A stretch of DNA of 64,000 nucleotides from Burkholderia pseudomultivorans. GTDB taxonomy: Bacteria; Pseudomonadota; Gammaproteobacteria; Burkholderiales; Burkholderiaceae. This document shows positions 8,933 to 17,449 of the stretch, in pieces; the stretch's first letter is position 1, and the number at the start of each line of letters is the position of its first letter. The stretch is from assembly GCF_001718415.1 (NCBI RefSeq), contig NZ_CP013378.1, positions 62,001 to 126,000 on the forward strand, given 5' to 3'. The notes beneath the pieces were generated by a model. The model saw only the letters and a program-made list of their open reading frames with translations, was not told the origin of the DNA and did not search any database. Both the position numbers and the translations under genes were made by a program.

Positions 8933-9343
8933 ATGAACGCGCTCTCGATCCGGATCCTTTCCCTCGCACTCTTCGCTGCGTTGTGCGCGACGGCCACCTA
9001 CTGGGTCGTCACGCTGTCGGCCCGCGAAGCGCCGCTGCCCGCCGCCGCCGCGCGGCCGCCGATCCGCACCGAGGACGCCGCGGCGCTGTTCGGCGGACAG
9101 CTCGAACGCAATCCCGTGCAGGACATCCACCTGTTCGGCATCCTCGCGCTGCAGCACGGCGCCGCGGCGATCGTCGGCGTCGGCGGCGAACCGCCGCGCG
9201 CGGTGTCGCTCGGCACGGAGCTCACGCCCGGCGCGAAACTCGCCGAAGTGCGCGCCCGCTCGATCGTCATCGACCGCAACGGCGCCCGCGCCGAAATCCA
9301 GCTTCCCGCCAATACGCCGTCGCCGGCGATCTACATGCGCTGA
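8933..9343 (+). CDS. gspC: short type II secretion protein GspC, inverted within the cluster
   Basis: The product has 136 residues. GspC spans the inner membrane and its periplasmic HR domain contacts the secretin GspD. The sequence shows an N-terminal TM (about residues 5-27, IRILSLALFAALCATATYWV). A linker follows, then an HR-like domain with DIHLFGILALQHG and the strand pattern RAVSLGTELTPGAKLAEVRA. It ends soon after the HR domain, so the C-terminal PDZ or coiled-coil domain of classical GspC (about 270-300 residues) is missing. It is the only gsp gene on the plus strand. It lies between gspF and gspG, and a GTGACGGC/GCCGTCAC hairpin (9353-9375) separates it from the convergent gspF. Confidence 0.82.
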   Translation: MNALSIRILSLALFAALCATATYWVVTLSAREAPLPAAAARPPIRTEDAAALFGGQLERNPVQDIHLFGILALQHGAAAIVGVGGEPPRAVSLGTELTPGAKLAEVRARSIVIDRNGARAEIQLPANTPSPAIYMR

Positions 9344-9371
9344 AGCCCGGCGGTGACGGCCGCAGCCGCCG

Positions 9372-10589
9372 TCACTGCACCATGTTGTTCAGCTCGATGA
9401 TCGGCAGCATCACCGCCAGCACGATCACCAGCACGATGCCCCCCATCGCCAGGATCAGCAGCGGCTCGAGCAGGCTCGTCAGGAACATCGTCCGGCGTTC
9501 CAGCTCGCGCGCCTCGCCGTCGGCCGCGCGGTCGAGCATCGTCGTCACGTCGCCGGTCGCCTCGCCCGAACGGATCAGGTGCACCAGCACCGGCGGAAAC
9601 GTCTTCACGTTGTTCAGCGCGCGCGACAGCGCGGAGCCTTCGCGCACGCGTACGATCGCATCGTCGATGTTCGCGCGCATCGCGCGGTTGCTGAGCGTCT
9701 CGCCGGCCGCCTGCAGCGCGCGCAGGATCGGCACGCCGGCGGCCGTCAGGATGCCGAGCGTGCTCGCGAAGCGCACCGTGTTGTAGCCGCGCACCAGCTT
9801 GCCCGCGAGCGGTGCGGTCAGCAGCCAGCGGTCGAACGCGAGGCGCGGGCCGTCGCGCGACAGCGTCGCCTTCACGAGCCATACGACCAGCGCGACCGCG
9901 ATCAGGATCGCCCACCACCAGTGCCGCACGAATTCCGACAGCGCCATCATCACGATCGTCAGGATCGGCAACTGCTGCTTCGTGCTCGCGAACACGTTGA
10001 CGACCTGCGGCACCACGTAGCTCAGCAGGAAGGTGACGATGCCGAACGCGATCAGCGTGACGATCGCGGGGTAGGTGAACGCGAGCAGGATCTTCTGCTT
10101 CAGCGCGTTGCGCTGCTCGATGTAGTCGGCGAGCCGCGACAGCACGATGCCGAGCTTGCCCGTATGCTCGCCGGCCGACACCAGCGCGCGATAGATCTCG
10201 GGGAAATCGCGCGGATGCTGGCTCAGCGCATTCGCGAGCGAATGGCCGCCGAGCACCTCGGCGCGGATCGCGGCCATCAGTTCGCGGATGTAGTCGCGCT
10301 CGGACTGCTCGGTCAGCACGCCGAGCGCTTCGTCGAGCGGCAGCCCGGCGATCAGCAGGCTCGCGAGCTGGCGCGTGAGGATCGCCTGCTCGCGCTGCGA
10401 CAGCTTGCGGCCCAGCGCGAGCCGTTGCGAACGCGCGCCGCGGGTCGCGCTCGCGGCCGGCTCGACCGCCAGCGGCGTCAGCCCTTGCGTGCGCAGCTGG
10501 CCGCGCGCGGCGCGGGCGCTGTCGGCGTCGATCACGCCTTTCTGCGCGCGTCCCGCCGAATCGATCGCTTCGAAACGGAATGCCGGCAT
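9372..10589 (-). CDS. gspF: type II secretion inner-membrane platform protein GspF
   Basis: The product has 405 residues, the standard length. GspF is the polytopic core of the inner-membrane assembly platform. The sequence has two homologous GspF domains, each beginning with a conserved RQLASLLIAGLPLDEAL- or RFASTLGILTAAGVPILRAL-type helix. There are three TM segments: about residues 165-195, 220-240 and 372-398 (LEPLLILAMGGIVLVIVLAV). The N-terminus MPAFRFEAIDSAGRAQKGVI is canonical. It begins 4 bp after the gspE stop, so D-E-F form one tight operon reading leftwards. Confidence 0.96.
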   Translation of the reverse strand: MPAFRFEAIDSAGRAQKGVIDADSARAARGQLRTQGLTPLAVEPAASATRGARSQRLALGRKLSQREQAILTRQLASLLIAGLPLDEALGVLTEQSERDYIRELMAAIRAEVLGGHSLANALSQHPRDFPEIYRALVSAGEHTGKLGIVLSRLADYIEQRNALKQKILLAFTYPAIVTLIAFGIVTFLLSYVVPQVVNVFASTKQQLPILTIVMMALSEFVRHWWWAILIAVALVVWLVKATLSRDGPRLAFDRWLLTAPLAGKLVRGYNTVRFASTLGILTAAGVPILRALQAAGETLSNRAMRANIDDAIVRVREGSALSRALNNVKTFPPVLVHLIRSGEATGDVTTMLDRAADGEARELERRTMFLTSLLEPLLILAMGGIVLVIVLAVMLPIIELNNMVQ

Positions 10590-10593
10590 CGCG

Positions 10594-12090
10594 CTATGCG
10601 CCTCCCGTCACGCGCAGCACTTCCTCGAGCGACGTCGCGCCGGCCGCGAGCCAGCGCTCGGCGTCGTCGCGCAGCGTGCGCATCCCTTCCGCGCGGCCCG
10701 CGGCGAGAATCTCCGCGTCGGCCGCGTTGCGGTGGATCAGCGAGCGGATCGCGTCGTCGATCACGAGCAGTTCGTAGACGCCGCGCCGGCCCGCATAGCC
10801 CGAGTGCCCGCACTTGTCGCAGCCGACCGGATGCCACACGGTGCGGCCTTCTTCCTGCCGTTCTTCCTTGCAGACCGGACACAGCTGGCGCACCAGACGC
10901 TGCGCGAGCACGCCGAGCAGCGACGACGCGAGCAGATACGGTTCGACGCCCATGTCGGTCAATCGCGTGACGGCCGACGCCGCATCGTTGGTGTGCAGCG
11001 TCGCGAGCACCAGGTGGCCCGTCAGCGACGCCTGCACCGCGATCTGCGCGGTTTCGAGGTCGCGGATTTCGCCGATCATGATCACGTCCGGATCCTGACG
11101 CAGGATCGAGCGCAGCGCGCGCGCGAAGGTCATCCCGATCCGCTCGTTCACCTGCGTCTGGCCGATGCCCGCCAGGTCGTATTCGATCGGGTCCTCGACG
11201 GTCATGATGTTGGTCGTCGCGGTTTCGAGGCGCGACATCGACGCGTACAGCGTCGTCGTCTTGCCGGAGCCGGTCGGCCCGGTGACGAGCACGATGCCGT
11301 GCGGACGCGAGATCAGCCTGTCGAACTGCGCGAGCGTGTCGCGGCCCATCCCGAGCGCTTCGAGGTTCAGCCGCTGCGCGTCCTTTTCCAGCAGACGCAG
11401 CACCGCGCGCTCACCGTGCCCGGTCGGCAGCGTCGACACGCGCACGTCGACCGGCCGGCCGCCGACGCGCAGCGTGATGCGCCCGTCCTGCGGCAGGCGT
11501 TTCTCCGCGATGTCGAGCTGCGCCATGATCTTGATCCGCGAGATCAGCGCGCCGTGCAGCGCCTTCTTCGGCCGCACGACGTCGCGCAGCGTGCCGTCGA
11601 CGCGAAAGCGCACGACCGACGCGTTCTCGAACGGCTCGATATGGATGTCCGACGCCTGTTCGCGCGCGGCCTGCGTGAGCAGCGCGTTGATCATGCGGAT
11701 GATCGGCGCGTCGTCTTCCGATTCGAGCAGGTCCTCGACTTCGGGGATGTCCTGCATCAGCCGCGACAGGTCGACTTCGCCCTCGACTTCGCCGACGATC
11801 TGCGCAGCGCTGCCGTCCTGGCGCGCGTACGCGTGGTTGATCGCCTGCGCGAGCTCGTCGGCCGGCACGCGCTGCACGGCGATCGAGCCGAAGTTGCGTG
11901 CGATCTCGGCCAGCGCCGCGTCGTTCGTGCGTTCGCTGATCCACACCTCGAGCGTGTCGTCGAGCTGGTGCGCGATCAGCACCTGGCCGTTCTTCGCGAA
12001 ACCGTACGGCAGCAGGCGCGCGGCGAGCGGCGACGGCGGCTGCCGTTCACCGGGCGCGCCGTCGGGGGCGGAGGACAGCAGGTCGCTCAC
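10594..12090 (-). CDS. gspE: type II secretion ATPase GspE
   Basis: The product has 498 residues. GspE is the hexameric cytoplasmic ATPase that drives pseudopilus assembly. The N-terminal N1E/N2E domains bind GspL. The catalytic core carries Walker A GPTGSGKTTTLYASMS, an Asp box (SDIHIEPFE), the Walker B region DPDVIMIGEIRD and a His box (GHLVLATLHTNDA). A tetracysteine zinc module reads CPVC, then a 17-residue spacer, then CDKC. The start is GTG at 12090, overlapping the gspD stop by 4 bp. The longer open frame towards 13131 runs antisense-like through gspD and is rejected. Confidence 0.96.
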   Translation of the reverse strand: MSDLLSSAPDGAPGERQPPSPLAARLLPYGFAKNGQVLIAHQLDDTLEVWISERTNDAALAEIARNFGSIAVQRVPADELAQAINHAYARQDGSAAQIVGEVEGEVDLSRLMQDIPEVEDLLESEDDAPIIRMINALLTQAAREQASDIHIEPFENASVVRFRVDGTLRDVVRPKKALHGALISRIKIMAQLDIAEKRLPQDGRITLRVGGRPVDVRVSTLPTGHGERAVLRLLEKDAQRLNLEALGMGRDTLAQFDRLISRPHGIVLVTGPTGSGKTTTLYASMSRLETATTNIMTVEDPIEYDLAGIGQTQVNERIGMTFARALRSILRQDPDVIMIGEIRDLETAQIAVQASLTGHLVLATLHTNDAASAVTRLTDMGVEPYLLASSLLGVLAQRLVRQLCPVCKEERQEEGRTVWHPVGCDKCGHSGYAGRRGVYELLVIDDAIRSLIHRNAADAEILAAGRAEGMRTLRDDAERWLAAGATSLEEVLRVTGGA

Positions 12091-14420
12091 TGCGACGCTC
12101 CCGGCGCGGTCAGCGGCTGCTGCGGCACCGTCTGCGGCGGCACGCCCTGCGATTGCGCGGGCGCCTGTTCGGGTGCGGCCGGCGGCGCCACCTGGCGCTG
12201 CATCTGCTGGCGACGCATCTTGTCGAGATCGAACAGGTTGCCCGCGGCCGTGCCGCCCTGGCTCGGGCCGAGCGGCATCGGCGGCACGACCGGGTCGTCC
12301 TTGTCGCGGATCACGTTGTTGTCCGACTTGTATGCGCCCGTCACGCCCTGGATGTAGTCGTAGCGGTTCGCGGTGACGGCCTGCGCGGTATCGCGGTCGC
12401 TGATGATCACCGGGCGCAGGAACACCATCAGGTTGGTCTTCTTGCGCTGCTTGCTTTCCGAGCGGAACAGCTGGCCGATCCACGGGATGTCGCCGAGCAG
12501 CGGCACCTTGCTGTTCGACACGTTGTACGCGTCCTGCATCAGGCCGCCGAGCACGATCACTTCGCCGTTGTCCGCGAGAATCGTCGACTGGATCGAACGC
12601 TTCGTGAACGACGGGCCCGTCTGCGCGTTCGTCGTCGCGGTATCCACCGCGGAATCCTCGGTATAGAGCTGCAGCTTCAGGATCCCGCCTTCGGTGATCT
12701 GCGGCTTCACGTGCAGCGTCAGGCCGACGTCGCGGCGATCGTAGGTGTTGAATGCGTTGCTCGTGGTGCCGCTCGTCAGGTTCGAATACGAACCGGTCGG
12801 AATCGGCACGTTCTCGCCGACGACGATCTTCGCTTCCTCGTTGTCGAGCGTGATCAGGTTCGGCGTCGACAGCACGTTCGCGTCGCTCACGCCCGCGAAG
12901 TATTGCAGCAGCGCGCCGAGGCCCTGCACGCCGAACATGTTGTGCAGCCAGCCGATGTTGAGGCCCTGGTTCAGGTTCGACAGGTTGGCCGGCAGGCCGA
13001 CCCCCGTCAGCGTGCCGGTGCTGGAATTCACCGTGCCCGCCGTCAGGTTGATGATGCTGTTGCCGGCCACGCTGCCCGCGGTCGCCGCGAGGTTCGTGCC
13101 GGCCAGCAGCGCGCCGCTCGCGACCTGCCACTGGATGCCGAGCTGGCCGGCCGTCGTCGAGTTCAGTTCGACGATCAGCGCCTCGATATAGACCTGCGCA
13201 CGACGCTTGTCGAGCTGGTCGATCACCGCGCGCAGGTTCCGGTAGACGGGATCGGACGCGGTGATGATCAGCGAGTTGGTCGCTGCATCGGCCTGGATCA
13301 TCCCGCCGGGCTGGTTGTCGTCGTTCTTGTCCTTGTCGCCGCCGAGCAGGCCGGCGTTCCCGAGGCCGCCGCTCGACGACGTGCCGCCGTACGACGACGA
13401 GGACGACGAAGAACCGCCGAGGCCGCCCGACGGCAGCGGCGGGGTGCCGGCCGTGCCGGTCGAGAAGTTGCCGCTCGACGACGAGCCGTTCTGGTTGAAG
13501 CTGTTCGCGTCGTTCGACGACGCCGACGAGCCGCTGTCGTTGCCGCCCTTGCCGAGCATCCCGCGCAGCGTTTTCGCGAGCTTCACCGCGTCGGCGTTGC
13601 GCAGCGGCACGACGTGCATGTTGCCGGGCACCGCGCTCGGCGCGTCGAGCTGCTGCACGAGCCGTTTCGCGGCCGCGAGCCGCGCGCCGTTCGACGCGCG
13701 CAGCAGCAGCGAGTTGGTGCGCGGGTCGGCCGTGACCGACACCTTCAGCGTCGCGTCGCTGTTGCCGATCGCGCCCGGGTCGAGCATCTTCTGCAGCTGC
13801 GCGGCGAGGTCGATCGCGTTCGCGTTGCGCAGCGGAACCACTTGCACCTGCGCGCCCGCGGCGCTGTCGACGCCCGCGATGATCTGCGCGATGCGGCGCA
13901 CGTTGTCCGCGTAGTCGGTCACGACGATCGTGTTGTTCGCCGGGTAGGCCGTCACCGTGTTGTTCGGCGAGATCAGCGGCCGCAGCACGGGCAGCAGGTT
14001 GTTCGCCGATTCGTTGTGCAGTTCGAACACCTGCGTGATGACCTGGTCGCCGCGCGCCTGCGGCGCATTGCCGACATAGGTCGGCACGCCCTGCAGCTTC
14101 GCGTCGGCTTCCGGTACGACCTTCAGCACACCGTGATCCTGCACCAGCGCAAAGCCCTGCATGCGCAGCGCCGACTGCAGCGTCTTCAGCGCCTGGTCTT
14201 CCGGCACCGCGCGTTCGGCGACGAGATTGAGCTGCCCCTTCACGCGCGGGTCGACGATGATGGTCTTGCCGGTGGCGGCGCCGATCGCTTTCGCGACCTG
14301 GTCGATATCCGCATTGACGAAGTTGAGCGTGACCTGAGCGTAGGCGGCCTGCGAGACGACGATGCCGGCGACGATCAGCGTCGTGGCGACGCGCCGCATA
14401 ACGAAGCGATTTCTTGTCAT
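12087..14420 (-). CDS. gspD: type II secretion secretin GspD
   Basis: The product has 777 residues. GspD is the outer-membrane secretin, a multimeric gated channel for folded exoproteins. The order is a signal peptide (about residues 1-28, ending SQAAYA), N0 (VTLNFVNADIDQVAKAIGAA), N1-N3 repeats, and the C-terminal secretin domain with VPLLGDIPWIGQLFRS near its end. An unusual Ser/Gly/Asn-rich stretch of about 80 residues (roughly 290-370) sits between N2 and N3 and is probably a flexible insertion. No lipobox is seen, so pilotin dependence is unclear. It heads the gspD-E-F operon. Confidence 0.96.
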   Translation of the reverse strand: MTRNRFVMRRVATTLIVAGIVVSQAAYAQVTLNFVNADIDQVAKAIGAATGKTIIVDPRVKGQLNLVAERAVPEDQALKTLQSALRMQGFALVQDHGVLKVVPEADAKLQGVPTYVGNAPQARGDQVITQVFELHNESANNLLPVLRPLISPNNTVTAYPANNTIVVTDYADNVRRIAQIIAGVDSAAGAQVQVVPLRNANAIDLAAQLQKMLDPGAIGNSDATLKVSVTADPRTNSLLLRASNGARLAAAKRLVQQLDAPSAVPGNMHVVPLRNADAVKLAKTLRGMLGKGGNDSGSSASSNDANSFNQNGSSSSGNFSTGTAGTPPLPSGGLGGSSSSSSSYGGTSSSGGLGNAGLLGGDKDKNDDNQPGGMIQADAATNSLIITASDPVYRNLRAVIDQLDKRRAQVYIEALIVELNSTTAGQLGIQWQVASGALLAGTNLAATAGSVAGNSIINLTAGTVNSSTGTLTGVGLPANLSNLNQGLNIGWLHNMFGVQGLGALLQYFAGVSDANVLSTPNLITLDNEEAKIVVGENVPIPTGSYSNLTSGTTSNAFNTYDRRDVGLTLHVKPQITEGGILKLQLYTEDSAVDTATTNAQTGPSFTKRSIQSTILADNGEVIVLGGLMQDAYNVSNSKVPLLGDIPWIGQLFRSESKQRKKTNLMVFLRPVIISDRDTAQAVTANRYDYIQGVTGAYKSDNNVIRDKDDPVVPPMPLGPSQGGTAAGNLFDLDKMRRQQMQRQVAPPAAPEQAPAQSQGVPPQTVPQQPLTAPGASQ

Positions 14421-14757
14421 GGATGAATGGGGCGATGCCGGCTCAGGCCGCTTCCGGCGGTAGTGCTGGGATCCAAATCCGAAAAAGGCGACATTAGCAG
14501 CTTTTCATGTCCGAAATATCACATTGATCCGAGGACTGTCTCACATACGACAGGCATGCGGCGATCCGTATGCGACATGTAAGGCGCGCCAGGCGGGCGC
14601 CGCGCCGGCACGGCAATGCGGTATACCCGCAGCCGCCTTCCGGTTTGTCGCAATGTCACGGACTGCCGGTATGATACGGGCGGCGCGTTTCTCGTCGCAC
14701 GAATAACGGGCACGGGTTTTCCCGAACCCGCGCCTTTTCCCCTCCGGTTTTCGCACC
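14421..14757 (+). other. intergenic region between gspD and the lytic transglycosylase gene
   Basis: This 337-bp divergent gap should carry the gspDEF promoter leftwards and the slt-type promoter rightwards. For the rightward gene, TTGTCG (14645-14650) and TATGAT (14670-14675) are visible with a 19-bp spacer, longer than ideal. Two near-repeats of ATGCG(G/A)C around 14558-14578 are present. No credible gene is seen; short frames here overlap one another on both strands and have no family features. Confidence 0.5.
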
Positions 14758-15204
14758 ATGAACAGACGGTTCGCTTCGATCGTGTGGATCGCCGCCGGCG
14801 CGTGGTTCGCCAGCGCGAGCGCGCACGCCGATTGTTTCGACGAAGCCGCGAAATACCAGAAGGTCAATCCGTTGATCCTGCGTGCGATCGCATGGCAGGA
14901 GTCGCGCAACCGGCCCACCGCGCTGAACAAGAATACGAACGGCTCGGTCGACTACGGCCTCATGCAGATCAATTCGATCCACCTGCCGACGCTGTCGCGC
15001 TACGGAATCGACCGCGATACGCTGATGGAGCCGTGCAAGAACGTCTATATTGCAGCGTGGCACCTGCGCCAGAAGATGAACCGGTACGGCAACACGTGGC
15101 AGGCCGTCGGCGCCTACCATTCGGAAACGCCGTCGCTGCGCGACAAATACGCGCGGCAGATCGCCGACATCCTGTCGCAGTGGAAGCTGCTGCCGCCGCA
15201 GTAA
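14758..15204 (+). CDS. secreted lytic transglycosylase (SLT domain, IagB/IpgF-like)
   Basis: The product has 148 residues. It cleaves peptidoglycan glycan strands, typically to let secretion machines or pili cross the cell wall. The signal peptide spans residues 1-24 (ending SAHA). The mature protein is a compact SLT domain with catalytic Glu48 in IAWQESRN, the GLMQIN motif (residues 67-72) and AAWHLRQK. Cys26 and Cys93 probably form a disulfide, as in IagB/IpgF relatives that accompany secretion systems. It is divergent from gspD, which suggests a role in inserting the type II secretin, but this is positional inference. Confidence 0.9.
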   Translation: MNRRFASIVWIAAGAWFASASAHADCFDEAAKYQKVNPLILRAIAWQESRNRPTALNKNTNGSVDYGLMQINSIHLPTLSRYGIDRDTLMEPCKNVYIAAWHLRQKMNRYGNTWQAVGAYHSETPSLRDKYARQIADILSQWKLLPPQ

Positions 15205-15352
15205 CCGCGCGGCGCGACGCCGGCCGGCCGGCGCGGGTTTGATGCACAATGCGGGCTCACGCTGCGGTTTCGCCCGCGCGCGGCCTCGCGCCGATCGCGC
15301 CCCGGAACGACGCCGCGGCCGCTTTTCCACTTTTCAGTTGGTGCAAATCGCT

Positions 15353-16663
15353 ATGAATCCGGCAATGAACCAGCCGTTGCCCGTCACCGTGCTGTCCGGC
15401 TTCCTCGGCGCCGGCAAGACCACGCTGCTCAACCACATCCTCGCGAATCGCGCGGGCCTGAAGGTCGCGGTGATCGTCAACGATCTCGCGGCGGTCAACA
15501 TCGACGCGTCGATCGTGCGCGACGCGCAGGCGCTGTCGCATGTCGAGGAGCGTCTCGTCGAGATGTCGAACGGCTGCATCTGCTGCACGCTGCGCGACGA
15601 CCTGCTCGTCGAGATCCGCCAGCTCGCGGCCGAGGGCCGCTTCGATGCAATCCTGATCGAATCGACCGGTATCGCGGAGCCGATGCCGATCGCCGAGACT
15701 TTCACGTTCGTCGACGACGACGGCACGTCGCTCGGCGAAACCGCGCGGCTCGACACGCTCGTCACCGTGGTCGACGCGTTCAACTTCCTGCGCGACTACG
15801 GCTCCGACGACGCGCTCGCGACGCGCGGCATCGCCGCGTCGGAGGAGGACGACCGCACGCTCGTCGAGCTGCTGATCGAGCAGATCGAATTCTGCGACGT
15901 GCTGGTGATCAACAAGGCCGACCTCGTCGGCGCGGACGAACTCGCGCGCCTGCAGCGCATCCTCGCGCGGCTCAACCCGCGCGCGCACCAGGTCGTGTCG
16001 ACCTTCGGCAACGTGCCGCTCGGCGAAGTGCTGAACACCGGCCGCTTCGATTTCGACGAGGCGGCGAATGCGCCGGGCTGGCTCGCGTCGCTCGAGCAGG
16101 GCCACGATCACGATCGCGCGCCGGGCGACGCGCATCATCACGCTCACGTGCACGGCGAAGCCGACGAATTCGGCATCGGCAATTTCGTTTACCGTGCGCG
16201 CCGGCCGTTCCATCCGGCCCGGCTGTGGGCGCTGCTGCATCAGGAATGGCCCGGTGTGCTGCGCAGCAAGGGCTTCTTCTGGCTCGCGACGCGCAACGAC
16301 ATCGCGGGCTCGCTGTCGCAGGCGGGCGGCGTATGCCGGCACGGCCCGGCAGGCCTCTGGTGGGCGGCGCAGGATCGCGCGGAATGGCCGGACGACGACG
16401 AGCTGCTCGCGGAAATTCGCGCGGAATGGCAAGGCGACCTCGACGACCGGTCGGTCGGCGATCGCCGGCAGGAACTGGTGCTGATCGGCATCGGGCTCGA
16501 CACCGACGCGTGGCGCGCGAAGCTCGACGCGTGCCTGCTGACCGATGCGGAATTCGCGCTCGGCGCGACCGGATGGGCCGCGTTCGACGATCCGTTCCCC
16601 GCGTGGGACGTCGACGGGCACGACGACGAAGACCCGGGCGACGCGCAGATCGTGCACGTGTAA
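15353..16663 (+). CDS. COG0523/CobW-family GTPase, putative zinc metallochaperone
   Basis: The product has 436 residues and is a G3E-type P-loop GTPase of the CobW/YjiA/ZigA group, proposed to load metals (Zn or Co) into client proteins. The sequence shows Walker A GFLGAGKTT (residues 16-24) and the metal-binding CxCC motif (Cys75, Cys77, Cys78 in SNGCICCTLRDD). The guanine-recognition element VINKADLV is also present. A His-rich loop at about residues 245-266 (GHDHDRAPGDAHHHAHVHGE) precedes the CobW C-terminal domain. I chose ATG 15353; another ATG lies 12 bp downstream. The transcript ends at the bidirectional terminator shared with hupB. The precise client and metal cannot be read from the sequence. 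Confidence 0.9.
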   Translation: MNPAMNQPLPVTVLSGFLGAGKTTLLNHILANRAGLKVAVIVNDLAAVNIDASIVRDAQALSHVEERLVEMSNGCICCTLRDDLLVEIRQLAAEGRFDAILIESTGIAEPMPIAETFTFVDDDGTSLGETARLDTLVTVVDAFNFLRDYGSDDALATRGIAASEEDDRTLVELLIEQIEFCDVLVINKADLVGADELARLQRILARLNPRAHQVVSTFGNVPLGEVLNTGRFDFDEAANAPGWLASLEQGHDHDRAPGDAHHHAHVHGEADEFGIGNFVYRARRPFHPARLWALLHQEWPGVLRSKGFFWLATRNDIAGSLSQAGGVCRHGPAGLWWAAQDRAEWPDDDELLAEIRAEWQGDLDDRSVGDRRQELVLIGIGLDTDAWRAKLDACLLTDAEFALGATGWAAFDDPFPAWDVDGHDDEDPGDAQIVHV

Positions 16664-16734
16664 CGGCTCGTAAAACAACCGTTAAATCTTGCAAGAGGGT
16701 GTCGAACTGTGGCGAAACTGTCGCGAGCACCCAA

Positions 16735-16766
16735 CAAAAAACCCGCCGAACGGCGGGTTTTTCTTT
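16735..16766. terminator. bidirectional Rho-independent terminator between the GTPase gene and hupB
   Basis: A perfect 8-bp stem, ACCCGCCG (16741-16748) with CGGCGGGT (16751-16758), is flanked by an A-run on the left and a T-run on the right. It can therefore terminate both convergent genes. Confidence 0.9.
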
Positions 16767-16780
16767 GAACAGGCGCGGGA

Positions 16781-17059
16781 TTAACGCTTGTTGACGGCGT
16801 CCTTGAACGCCTTGCCAGCCGTGAACTTGACCGTCTTGGCTGCCGGGATCTTGATGGTTTCGCCCGTCTTCGGGTTACGGCCCGTACGTGCTGCGCGCTT
16901 GCCCGAACCGAAGCTGCCGAAGCCGATCAGCTGAACCGCATCACCCTTCGACACGGCCTTCTTGATGACTTCGAGCAGCGTGTCCAGCGTTTCGCCGGTT
17001 TGAGCCTTGCTGGCGCCCGTTTGGGCGGCGACGGCGTCGATCAGTTCCTGTTTGTTCAT
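16781..17059 (-). CDS. hupB: DNA-binding protein HU-beta
   Basis: The product has 92 residues. HU is a nucleoid-associated dimer that bends DNA without sequence specificity and assists DnaA at origins. The sequence is canonical: [20 protein letters not shown], the [22 protein letters not shown] arm region and [13 protein letters not shown] at the end. ATG 17059 is preceded by AAGGAA at good spacing. A TATAAT -10 lies at 17114-17109 (minus). Its neighbours are the convergent GTPase gene and the divergent mnmC. The position close to the putative origin is consistent with high dosage of an abundant protein. Confidence 0.97.
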   Translation of the reverse strand: MNKQELIDAVAAQTGASKAQTGETLDTLLEVIKKAVSKGDAVQLIGFGSFGSGKRAARTGRNPKTGETIKIPAAKTVKFTAGKAFKDAVNKR

Positions 17060-17108
17060 TAAGGTTCCTTTATCAGGTTAGGTTGACACGAACAGCGCGA
17101 ACGCGCCG

Positions 17109-17136
17109 ATTATACGTGCGCGAACCGTGCCGTCGA
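17109..17136 (-). promoter_or_regulatory. candidate sigma-70 promoter of hupB
   Basis: On the minus strand a perfect -10 TATAAT (17114-17109) is preceded by TCGACG (17136-17131) with a 16-bp spacer. Transcription would start about 43 bp before the hupB start codon. The rest of the 390-bp gap to mnmC (17060-17449) holds no recognisable gene. Confidence 0.6.
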
Positions 17137-17449
17137 GAGTCGGACTCCGACGACACAGCGCCGAATCCTGGCCCGCGCGACGCGCCCTCCGGCTTCGCCG
17201 GTGGCCACCCCGCGGTACGGCGTTGCTATGATAGCGCAGCGCAAACCCAATAACGACAAGGGTTTCAAAGATTTTCATCGGTATTTCGCCGAATCAATCG
17301 TCGATTGCCCGTTTTTTGACCTGCGCCAACCGGACAGGATACGCAGCCCGCACCGCCCGTGCGCCGCGCCGTTGGTTTTTGCCAACGGCCGGCGCGGGAG
17401 GCCCCGCGCAATCCCTTGCCAGGCTTGGCTGCCACGTTTTTTGTTTCGC

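Noticed and set aside
9353..9375. GTGACGGC/GCCGTCAC hairpin between gspC and gspF as an intrinsic terminator
   Set aside because: The stem is good but no T-run follows on either strand and it extends into the gspF stop region, so it is mentioned only in the gspC entry.
10594..13131. 845-codon extension of gspE
   Set aside because: The extra N-terminal part overlaps gspD in another frame; the GTG at 12090 overlapping the gspD stop explains the real start.
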